From: Gammaproteobacteria bacterium
Lineage (GTDB): Bacteria > Pseudomonadota > Gammaproteobacteria > Arenicellales > Poriferihabitantaceae
DNA length: 8,285 nucleotides
Assembly (NCBI GenBank): GCA_009839585.1
Contig: VXPI01000021.1
Coordinates: 1 to 8,285, forward strand
Reading direction: 5' to 3'
A program made the position numbers and the translations under genes. The notes under the pieces were generated by a model. It saw only the letters and a list, made by a program, of their open reading frames with translations. It made no database searches and was not told where the DNA came from. The stretch's first letter is position 1. Every line of letters starts with the position of its first letter. This document shows, piece by piece, positions 1 to 6,164 of this stretch.

Positions 1-205
1 CCCGCGGGATCCACCACTACTTCCTAATGCAAGTCATGCGGGTGACGAGCCTGTGAAACCAGTAGGCAACAGAGTCTCGGGCATTTTATTCGCCTGGATA
101 ATGTCAGGCTTCCCGGTTGAGTGAAGCAAATGATAGCCAACTCTCCTTTTGGGCATGCCGAACCAGTTCAGGCTGTCACCAGGTGGGGCCTTGTTCAGTC
201 AATCC
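1..205. other. Left-edge stretch without a recognisable gene
   Basis: No coding frame here looks like a protein I know. All six frames are short, and the longest on the minus strand is about 40 codons. Two local inverted repeats are visible on the plus strand: GCCT at 50-53 with AGGC at 64-67, and GCCTG at 92-96 with CAGGC at 105-109 (8-base loop). A third potential fold lies just past the end of the dehydrogenase gene (about 165-193 on the minus strand) and includes CACC-T-GGTG. It has no T-run, so I do not call it an intrinsic terminator. The stretch may be the 3' flank of the leftward operon or a remnant of a structured or mobile element. Confidence 0.4.
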
Positions 206-1516
206 TTATGCACGAATCACCATACACTGATCCGTTATTGGCGAAAATATACCTCTCGAATCAATAACCAGACTGGCTTTCTCCAGAAGAGAATAATCCA
301 CATGGTCGTGATCCGTTGCAATAATCACACAGTCCATTCGCCTGATCGTCGTTTCAGTCCATTCAACAGAGTACATTCTTGATCCGGTCCCCGGGATATC
401 ATTCAGTTCGGAAACATGGGGATCATGGTAGCTGATGGATGCCCCCTTTTCCGAGAGAGACCGAATCAACTCGATTCCGGGAGACTCTCGAAGATCATCA
501 ATATTCTTCTTGTACGTTACTCCAAGAATCAGTATTTTGGATCCGTTGACTGGTTTGCCCAATGCATTCAGGCCATAAATCGTCTTTTCCACGACATACT
601 CGGGCATGGAGGTGTTGACTTCACCGGCCAATTCAATGAAACGTGTATGTAGTCCGTATTCACGAGCCTTCCAGGTCAGATAAAATGGGTCAATGGGAAT
701 GCAGTGCCCTCCCAATCCCGGGCCTGGGTAAAAGGCCTTGAAGCCAAAAGGCTTGGTGGACGCTGCCCGGATGACTTCAAAGATGTCGATATCCATCCTG
801 TCAGCAACGATCTTCAATTCATTGACCAGGGCAATGTTGACCGCTCGGTAGGTGTTCTCCAGAATCTTGGTCATTTCAGCTGCCCGGGTTGAACTGACTG
901 GAACGACTTGTTGGGTAATGCGCGAGTAAAAATGCACCCCGACCTCCAGACAGGCATCGGTAACGCCACCGCAAACCTTGGGTATGGAACCCGAAGAAAA
1001 CTCAACATTGCCAGGATCCTCTCGTTCAGGTGAATAAACCAGAAAGAAATCGTCACCAACCGCCAGCCCAATCTCATTCACTGTCGGTAGCAGCAACTCC
1101 TCAGTCGTTCCGGGGTAGGTGGTACTCTCCAGAGAAACCAATTGTCCACTATGCAAGTACGGTGACAGGGATGCAAGGGCACCGGTAACGAAACTCAGGT
1201 CAGGCTCCCGAAACTTGCTGAGCGGAGTTGGCACACAAAGCAGGACCACATCAGCGCTAGTTGCAACTGCAAAGTCATCCGTGATCTGACAGGTTCCCCC
1301 GGAGATCGCCGTATGCAGATCATCAACATCAATGTGGCCGATGTACGACTCGCCGCGGTTTAGGGAATCAACTCTGGACAAGTCTGCGTCAATGCCTATA
1401 CACGGATAACCGCTATTCATGGCGCTGATCAGTCTGGGCAGTCCAACATAGCCCAGACCAATCACGCAGATTACGGCCGCCCCACCGCTGATTTTGTCCA
1501 AAAGTGCCTGTTTCAC
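206..1516 (-). CDS. wbpA: UDP-N-acetyl-D-glucosamine 6-dehydrogenase, WbpA type
   Basis: The product (436 aa) oxidises C6 of UDP-GlcNAc twice with NAD+ to give UDP-GlcNAcA, the first committed step to diacetamido-uronic acids of O-antigen or capsule, in the cytoplasm. The N-terminal Rossmann motif GLGYVGLP is at residues 20-27. The family motifs CVPTPL (94-99), ESTTYPGTT (130-138) and YSPEREDPGN (161-170) follow. The catalytic Lys is at 217 (AEMTK), the central domain has KPFGF (255-259), and the catalytic Cys272 is in GGHCIPIDP. The C-terminal UDP-binding domain carries YKKNIDDLRESP (335-346). Length and motifs match Pseudomonas WbpA, as I recall it, better than UDP-glucose dehydrogenase; UDP-ManNAc dehydrogenase (WecC) is the alternative. 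The start is GTG at 1516: an in-frame stop lies 15 codons upstream and no ATG fits. No clear ribosome binding site is seen. It lies 60 bases after the aminotransferase gene and is probably co-transcribed. Confidence 0.9.
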   Translation of the reverse strand: MKQALLDKISGGAAVICVIGLGYVGLPRLISAMNSGYPCIGIDADLSRVDSLNRGESYIGHIDVDDLHTAISGGTCQITDDFAVATSADVVLLCVPTPLSKFREPDLSFVTGALASLSPYLHSGQLVSLESTTYPGTTEELLLPTVNEIGLAVGDDFFLVYSPEREDPGNVEFSSGSIPKVCGGVTDACLEVGVHFYSRITQQVVPVSSTRAAEMTKILENTYRAVNIALVNELKIVADRMDIDIFEVIRAASTKPFGFKAFYPGPGLGGHCIPIDPFYLTWKAREYGLHTRFIELAGEVNTSMPEYVVEKTIYGLNALGKPVNGSKILILGVTYKKNIDDLRESPGIELIRSLSEKGASISYHDPHVSELNDIPGTGSRMYSVEWTETTIRRMDCVIIATDHDHVDYSLLEKASLVIDSRGIFSPITDQCMVIRA

Positions 1517-1576
1517 GGAATTGGATGTCCAGTTGTCGAAGAGTTTGAAATGGTCATGTCACATCAACTGGTTGGT

Positions 1577-2725
1577 CTAGCCAACGGTACGCGAAACCCC
1601 GTGGAGAACATCTTGCAGGACTGATCTAATCCTTGCTGCAATTCCATCATCAAGATAAGGATGCATCGGCAAACTGAAAATACGCGATGAAACCTCTTCC
1701 GTGACCGGAAAATCTCCCGGCTTATATCCCAGATGGCCAAGGGCTCTGGACAAGTGACATGGAATCCGGTAATACACTTGCACGGGAATTCCCTGTTCTG
1801 CGAGCGCTCCAATCATGATCTCACGATGATCGGAAAGCACGGAGAATTGGGCCCACGAACTACTCATTCCGTCCGGGGTAAAAGGGGTTTCAACAAGATC
1901 CCTTAAACACTGGTCATAGGCTTCGGCAAGATGCCTCCGTTTCTTGAGTTCATCATCAAAGATTCCAAGCTTAACCAGCAGTACTGCTGCCTGAATTGAA
2001 TCCATGCGCGCATTCAACCCGATCCTAACATTGTCATACTTATTCTGGCCCATTCCATGAATACGGATAGAGAGAATTTTCTCAGCCAGCGCATCATCAT
2101 TGGTAAACACGGCGCCGCCATCTCCATAACATCCCAGTGGCTTGGCGGGAAAAAAGCTGGTTGCTGAAATGTCTCCCAGAGAGCAGGAAGCCTGATTACC
2201 ATGCTTTGCCCCAAAACTCTGTGCAGCGTCTTCAAGAACAAACAGGGCATGTTCCCTTGCTAATGGGTCTATCTGATCATAATTCGCCGGAAGCCCAAAC
2301 AGGTTGACCGGCAAAATCCCCCGGGACCTCAGTTTTCTGGATTGATTGACCCGGCGAATTGCCTCCTCAAGCCGTTCGGGATCGATATTGAAAGTTCGAT
2401 GGTCAATATCTACGAATATCGGTGTTGCTCCTACGAGGGCGATCGCTTCTGCAGTCGCAAAGAAGGTAAACGGCGTGGTAAATACTGCGTCTCCTGGGCC
2501 AACATCATAGGCCATCAGGCCCAACAATAGTGCATCCGTACCACTGGAGCAGGTGATGGCATGCTTTACATTGCAGTATTCGGACAGTTGACACTCGAGT
2601 TCAGCGATCTCCGGACCCATGACATAGGCACCGTGCTCAAGCACTTGATCAATACGTGCGTTGATCTGGGGCTTCAGTTGCTCATACTGGGACCTTAGAT
2701 CAACAAAAGGGATTTTCATGACCAT
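1577..2725 (-). CDS. wbpE: DegT/DnrJ/EryC1/StrS sugar aminotransferase, WbpE type
   Basis: This is a PLP-dependent enzyme (382 aa from the chosen start) that transfers an amino group from glutamate to a 3-keto sugar nucleotide, most likely UDP-2-acetamido-3-keto-glucuronate. The N-terminus KIPFVDLRSQYEQLK is typical. CSSGTDAL (59-66) is the phosphate-binding region, and LEDAAQSFGA (164-173) supplies the Asp that contacts the pyridine nitrogen. The PLP Lys is K195 in SFFPAKPLGCYGDGGAVFTND-type sequence. RIGLNARMDSIQAA (234-247) and SLPMHPYL (351-358) complete the family signature and closely resemble Pseudomonas WbpE as recalled. The start at 2725 is chosen because AGG at 2734-2732 lies 6 bases upstream. 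ATG at 2719 is equally family-like, and ATG at 2749 would overlap the upstream stop (ATGA) but lacks a ribosome binding site. It sits 20 bases after the amidotransferase gene. Confidence 0.88.
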   Translation of the reverse strand: MVMKIPFVDLRSQYEQLKPQINARIDQVLEHGAYVMGPEIAELECQLSEYCNVKHAITCSSGTDALLLGLMAYDVGPGDAVFTTPFTFFATAEAIALVGATPIFVDIDHRTFNIDPERLEEAIRRVNQSRKLRSRGILPVNLFGLPANYDQIDPLAREHALFVLEDAAQSFGAKHGNQASCSLGDISATSFFPAKPLGCYGDGGAVFTNDDALAEKILSIRIHGMGQNKYDNVRIGLNARMDSIQAAVLLVKLGIFDDELKKRRHLAEAYDQCLRDLVETPFTPDGMSSSWAQFSVLSDHREIMIGALAEQGIPVQVYYRIPCHLSRALGHLGYKPGDFPVTEEVSSRIFSLPMHPYLDDGIAARIRSVLQDVLHGVSRTVG

Positions 2726-2745
2726 GTTATGCCTGGATGGGAGAA

Positions 2746-3480
2746 TCATTTATCAAGGCAATTATAACGATCAGGCATTGAATCATTGTCTCCAAACACA
2801 TGTTGAAGAAACCCCTTGAACCACTGACTTTGAATAGAGGCGGCACTTGGTAGAAGCTGGTCCTGCTCTGCACGGATCTGGGCACCGGGGTGGCCGTAGA
2901 ATGCCCAATCGGAATCCTGCCAACGCCGGAATATATCTGCGCTGATTTCCGGATGGAATTGCAGAGCGTATACATGATTGCCATATCGAAAGGCCTGATT
3001 CTCAAAGATCTCGCCCTCGGCGAGCAATACAGCATCTTCCGGCAAGTCAAAATACTGCTTGTGAGCCTCTACCACATGCATGGGCCTGGGAATAACCGAC
3101 AATCCGTGGACAGTAGGCTTGATTGGGTAATACCCGAATTCGCACAAGCCCTTATCGTGATACCCTACATGAGCGCCAAGCACATGAGCGATCAGTTGTC
3201 CACCAAGACAGATGCCGACCATCGGAAGATCATCGGCAAGTGCATTTCCGATCCACTTGAGTTCGTCCTTAAGATAGGGAAATTGATCGAGTTCGGTAAC
3301 ATTTGGCTCGCCTCCATAAATGACTGCGCCAATAAAACCTGCATTGGCATCCGGCAATGGATCCCCCTTGAATGGACAACACAGTTCAAGCTGGAATCCG
3401 GCTTCCTGAAGATAGATTGTGGCAAGATCATCACGCGGATTGTCATGGTGATCAACTAGCAGGATCGTTTTATCGGGCAT
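2746..3480 (-). CDS. Class I glutamine amidotransferase, GMP-synthase-like, free-standing
   Basis: The product is a stand-alone class I glutaminase domain of 244 aa with no synthetase domain. The nucleophile Cys91 is in GICLGGQ (89-95), and the catalytic His176 and Glu178 are in QFHPEI (174-179), so the triad is complete. An oxyanion-loop YGGEPN segment is at 55-60, and EFGYYPI (114-120) is typical of the GMP-synthase-related group. Family members hydrolyse glutamine or gamma-glutamyl bonds and may hand ammonia to a partner. The real substrate is not visible here. The ATG start is supported by AGGAAA at 3492-3487, 6 bases upstream. It is the first gene of the leftward cluster and runs closely into wbpE. 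It could aminate or amidate a uronic-acid sugar, or be a gamma-glutamyl hydrolase unrelated to polysaccharide. Family is sure, role is not. Confidence 0.82.
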   Translation of the reverse strand: MPDKTILLVDHHDNPRDDLATIYLQEAGFQLELCCPFKGDPLPDANAGFIGAVIYGGEPNVTELDQFPYLKDELKWIGNALADDLPMVGICLGGQLIAHVLGAHVGYHDKGLCEFGYYPIKPTVHGLSVIPRPMHVVEAHKQYFDLPEDAVLLAEGEIFENQAFRYGNHVYALQFHPEISADIFRRWQDSDWAFYGHPGAQIRAEQDQLLPSAASIQSQWFKGFLQHVFGDNDSMPDRYNCLDK

Positions 3481-3486
3481 GTATGA

Positions 3487-3492
3487 TTTCCT
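3487..3492 (-). promoter_or_regulatory. Ribosome binding site of the amidotransferase gene
   Basis: Read on the minus strand this is AGGAAA, six bases before the ATG at 3480. It is the strongest Shine-Dalgarno match in the leftward cluster and fixes that start. Confidence 0.6.
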
Positions 3493-3533
3493 GTATTTCA
3501 GTATTGGTTGAATGATATACGCATTTGTGCGGT

Positions 3534-3546
3534 CAGGATTGTCCTG
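3534..3546. promoter_or_regulatory. Short palindrome CAGGATTGTCCTG, possible operator
   Basis: This is a perfect 5-3-5 inverted repeat (CAGGA, TTG, TCCTG) about 55 bases upstream of the leftward amidotransferase start, within the divergent region. The position suits a regulator of the leftward genes. A repeat this short can occur by chance and no second copy was found. Confidence 0.25.
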
Positions 3547-3752
3547 CGGTTGATACAGACGAACAGGTTATTTTCGTTCCAACCTAGAAAAACACATTTC
3601 GAAAGAAGGGCATGGATGGAATTTATGGAGAAGGCCATTTGCAGGCGATCAACAATTCCAGCGATTCATGAGAGTTCGCTCGCCCAGATAATAAGCTATT
3701 CGTGTCATCGGGGTTACAATCTGGTTTTGAGCGAGAAAACCCGTCTGGATGC

Positions 3753-3781
3753 TTGATTCTTTCTGTTTCCTGATGTATGAA
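3753..3781 (+). promoter_or_regulatory. Candidate sigma70 promoter for the epimerase gene
   Basis: A -35-like TTGATT (3753-3758) and a -10-like TATGAA (3776-3781) are separated by 17 bases. Each hexamer matches four of six consensus positions. Transcription would begin near 3788, which fits translation from 3819 but not from the upstream ATG at 3777. Confidence 0.35.
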
Positions 3782-3818
3782 AAATCTGCAGCCTTCCACT
3801 CATTGTCAATTGAATATC

Positions 3819-4835
3819 ATGAACAGTCCCAAGCCCGCTCACGCAGTATTTGATTGTATCGATGCACACACCTGCGGCAACCCGGTTCGCGTGGTGACTT
3901 CCAACCAGCCAGACTTGTACGGTAGTACCATGCGCGAGAAGCGTCAACACTTCATATCGGAGTTTGACTGGATTCGTACCGGGTTGATGTACGAACCCCG
4001 TGGGCATGACGCAATGTCCGGGTCAATACTCTACCCGCCCACTACTGAAGAACATGACCTCGGGGTCCTGTTTATTGAGGTGAGTGGATCTTTGCCAATG
4101 TGCGGACACGGTGCAATCGGAACTGTGACTGTCGCAGTTGAAAGAGGTCTGGTCAAGCCCAAAATGCCGGGTTTGCTGAAACTCGATACACCAGCCGGTA
4201 CGGTTAGGGCAGGTTACGAGGTTGATGGGGGCCATGTTGAATCAGTAACCCTTGAAAATGTCCCGGCATTCCTGCATTCCTCCGGACATGAAGTGGATAT
4301 TCCCGATCTCGGACGGCTCAAGATCGATATCAGCTTTGGTGGTAATTTCTACGCCATTGTCGAGCCACAAAAGGGCTACGTGGGTCTGGACTTCATAAGC
4401 GTCGATGATATTCGCCGCTATAGTCTCGAAGTTCGCAAACGAGCCAACGAGATTGGGGAATTCGTCCATCCTGAAGATGCAGCCATATCCGGTGTCAGTC
4501 ATGTGATGTGGACTGACCATCCAAAACACCCTGAGGCCAGTATGCGTAACGTCGTGTTCTATGGAGAGCGCGGAATTGATCGCTCACCCTGCGGGACCGG
4601 AACCTGTGCGCGAATGGCGCAACTGAACGCCCGCGGTGACTTGGAAATCGGAGAGAAGTTCATCCATGAAAGTGTCATCGGTAGCCTGTTCACGGGCTGT
4701 GCGACGAAAAAGACCCGGATCGGGACTCTTGAAGCGATCATTCCAACCGTTGCAGGCTGGTCCAGAATCACTGGCCAGAACCGGATCATGATTGATGAAC
4801 GAGACCCTTATGCGCTGGGATTCATCCTGGCCTGA
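3819..4835 (+). CDS. Proline racemase superfamily, 4-hydroxyproline 2-epimerase type
   Basis: The enzyme (338 aa) is expected to interconvert trans-4-hydroxy-L-proline and cis-4-hydroxy-D-proline by a two-base, cofactor-free mechanism in the cytoplasm, the first step of hydroxyproline use. Both catalytic cysteines are present: Cys95 in MCGHGAIG (94-101) and Cys258 in DRSPCGTGTCARMA (254-267). This separates it from the trans-3-hydroxyproline dehydratase branch, which has Thr at the second site. The Gly after His in MCGHG favours hydroxyproline over proline as substrate. IDAHTCGNPVRVV (14-26) and GHDAMSGSILYPPT (62-75) are family hallmarks. ATG 3819 gives the usual length and N-terminus. ATG 3777 would add 14 unlike residues. 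Neither has a clear ribosome binding site. The usual later genes of hydroxyproline breakdown are absent from the window, so an epimerase role on another imino or amino acid remains possible. Confidence 0.85.
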   Translation: MNSPKPAHAVFDCIDAHTCGNPVRVVTSNQPDLYGSTMREKRQHFISEFDWIRTGLMYEPRGHDAMSGSILYPPTTEEHDLGVLFIEVSGSLPMCGHGAIGTVTVAVERGLVKPKMPGLLKLDTPAGTVRAGYEVDGGHVESVTLENVPAFLHSSGHEVDIPDLGRLKIDISFGGNFYAIVEPQKGYVGLDFISVDDIRRYSLEVRKRANEIGEFVHPEDAAISGVSHVMWTDHPKHPEASMRNVVFYGERGIDRSPCGTGTCARMAQLNARGDLEIGEKFIHESVIGSLFTGCATKKTRIGTLEAIIPTVAGWSRITGQNRIMIDERDPYALGFILA

Positions 4836-4862
4836 CACCCCTCCGAACCTGTAATCAATTGT

Positions 4863-4882
4863 TTGGTCCAAAATGGTACAAA
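4863..4882. promoter_or_regulatory. Tandem direct repeat, candidate regulator binding site
   Basis: Two adjoining 10-base units, TTGGTCCAAA (4863-4872) and ATGGTACAAA (4873-4882), match at eight of ten positions and fall on the same face of the helix. The first unit is also the core of an 11-base palindrome, TTTGGTCCAAA (4862-4872). They lie about 95 bases before the M24 start, in the only sizeable gap between the rightward genes. MocR-type GntR regulators, the group that includes the ectoine regulator EnuR, are known to use repeated sites, so the location suits such a protein. That link is inference. Confidence 0.4.
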
Positions 4883-4896
4883 CATCCGATACTGCC

Positions 4897-4924
4897 TTGG
4901 CCTTATGCTTACAATACCGATATT
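4897..4924 (+). promoter_or_regulatory. Weak promoter-like elements before the M24 gene
   Basis: TTGGCC (4897-4902) and GATATT (4919-4924) are spaced by 16 bases and each match four of six consensus positions. A better -10-like TACAAT lies at 4910-4915 but has no -35 partner, which would suit an activator-dependent promoter with the direct repeat just upstream. Which element is used cannot be told from sequence. Confidence 0.22.
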
Positions 4925-4976
4925 GACCCATTGATCCGGTGTGCAATCGCCAAGACATACATCCACAAGACAGCCC

Positions 4977-6158
4977 ATGACAAATCCTGACCCGCCTTTC
5001 ACGAAAATCGAATACGATCGAAGAATTCGCCTGACCCGGCAAGCGATGAATGACCGGGACATCGAGGTTCTCTTCATTACCGATCCATCCAATCAAGCCT
5101 GGTTAACGGGTTACGATGGGTGGTCATTCTATGTCCACCAGGGGGTCATTCTCGGGTTGGAGGGCAATCCCATCTGGTGGGGGCGCACCATGGATGCCAA
5201 TGGCGCCCACAGGACAGTCTGGATGGATGCCGAGTCCGTACTGCCTTATGCGGACTACTTTGTCATGTCAACGACCCATCACCCGATGGAAGACCTGGCG
5301 GACCACCTCATTCGACTTGGATACAGGAAATCCAGGATCGGCGTAGAGATAGAGAATTACTACTATTCTGCGAAGGCCCATCAGGTTTTGACTTCATGCC
5401 TGCAGGATGCAGAATTCAAGGACGCAACGGCATTGGTTAACTGGCAAAGGGCGGTCAAGTCAGACGAGGAAATCGTCTTCATGCGACGGGCAGCCAGTAT
5501 TGCGGAAAAAGTCGTCATGACTGCGATTGATGAAGCACAACCCGGCAAGCCCAAAAACGAGCTGGTCGGCGACATACTGAGAGCCGCTGTCTATGGGGTT
5601 GATGGCGCATGGGGTGACTATCCGGCGATTGTACCAATGACTCCTTCCGGGATTGATGCAAGTGCTGCACACCTCACCTGGAACGGTGATCCGATGAAAT
5701 CCGGCGAGGCAACGTTCTTCGAGCTGGCCGGGTGCTATCGGCGATATCATACTCCTCTTTGCCGGACCGTGTTTCTGGGGCAACCACCACAGAACATGGT
5801 GGATGCATCGATCGCACTTGTCAACGGAATCGAAGCAGGCATTGATACTGCCCGTGCAGGAAATCGGGCATGTGATATTGCACATGCCCTGCATCAGGAA
5901 TTAAGGAAAGCGGGCATAGACCGAACCGGGCGTTGTGGATACAGTATTGGACTCAGCTATCCTCCGGACTGGGGCGAGAGGACAATCTCGCTTCGGCTCG
6001 AGGACCAGACAATCCTGGAGCCCGGCATGACACTGCATTTCATGCCAGGCCTGTGGATGGACGATTGGGGTATTGAAATCACCGAGCCGATCTTGATCAG
6101 GCCCGAAGGCCCGGCTGAGACTTTCTGTGATATTGAGCGTAAGATCTTCATCAAATAG
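4977..6158 (+). CDS. doeA: Ectoine hydrolase-like M24 family protein (DoeA/EutD)
   Basis: The protein (393 aa) has the creatinase/aminopeptidase P two-domain fold: N-terminal domain to about residue 155, pita-bread domain from about 160. Known DoeA/EutD proteins open the ring of ectoine to N-alpha-acetyl-diaminobutyrate. Hallmarks as I recall that family are TDPSNQAWLTGYDGWSFYVHQ-type sequence (35-55), NYYYSA (127-132), LVNWQRAVKS (153-162), GDYPAIVP (213-220), HLTW (232-235), ELAGCYRRYH (249-258), GLSYPPDWGERT (325-336) and GLWMDDWGIEITEPI (358-372). Metal ligands of M24 peptidases are mostly replaced: Glu249 and Pro260 stand where two Asp are usual, and the GHGIG..HE motif is lost, so a metal-free mechanism is expected. 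Start ATG 4977 gives the family length; GTG 4941 would add 12 residues. No strong ribosome binding site is seen. The M20 deacetylase gene starts 6 bases after its stop. A proline dipeptidase or creatinase role is less likely. Confidence 0.85.
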   Translation: MTNPDPPFTKIEYDRRIRLTRQAMNDRDIEVLFITDPSNQAWLTGYDGWSFYVHQGVILGLEGNPIWWGRTMDANGAHRTVWMDAESVLPYADYFVMSTTHHPMEDLADHLIRLGYRKSRIGVEIENYYYSAKAHQVLTSCLQDAEFKDATALVNWQRAVKSDEEIVFMRRAASIAEKVVMTAIDEAQPGKPKNELVGDILRAAVYGVDGAWGDYPAIVPMTPSGIDASAAHLTWNGDPMKSGEATFFELAGCYRRYHTPLCRTVFLGQPPQNMVDASIALVNGIEAGIDTARAGNRACDIAHALHQELRKAGIDRTGRCGYSIGLSYPPDWGERTISLRLEDQTILEPGMTLHFMPGLWMDDWGIEITEPILIRPEGPAETFCDIERKIFIK

Positions 6159-6164
6159 CAAGCC

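Larger units (their letters stand above)
3481..3818. other. Divergent intergenic region
   Basis: This 338-base gap separates the leftward polysaccharide cluster from the rightward catabolic genes and must hold at least the leftward promoter. An open frame at 3508-3756 has no recognisable protein character. The region contains a 13-base inverted repeat at 3534-3546 and a candidate rightward promoter at 3753-3781, listed separately. On the minus strand a TATATC hexamer preceded by TG (extended -10 like, 3514-3523) is visible, but no good -35 partner was found. Confidence 0.5.

Noticed and set aside
34..156. 40-codon minus-strand frame near the left edge
   Set aside because: It is very short, has no ribosome binding site and no recognised homology; it could be a fragment but cannot be supported.
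165..193. Intrinsic terminator after the wbpA stop
   Set aside because: The stem is imperfect and no T-run follows it on the minus strand.
2726..2749. ATG at 2749 overlapping the amidotransferase stop as the aminotransferase start
   Set aside because: The ATGA overlap is attractive for coupling, but the family sequence begins near 2719 and a ribosome binding site fits ATG 2725.
2890..3459. 189-codon plus-strand frame
   Set aside because: It is antisense to the amidotransferase with its intact catalytic triad, and its own translation has no recognisable domain.
3508..3756. 82-codon plus-strand frame in the divergent gap
   Set aside because: It has no ribosome binding site and no known motif, and its composition is unlike the neighbouring genes.
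3777..3818. Upstream ATG of the epimerase as the true start
   Set aside because: The extra 14 residues do not resemble the family N-terminus, and the predicted promoter -10 element overlaps this ATG.
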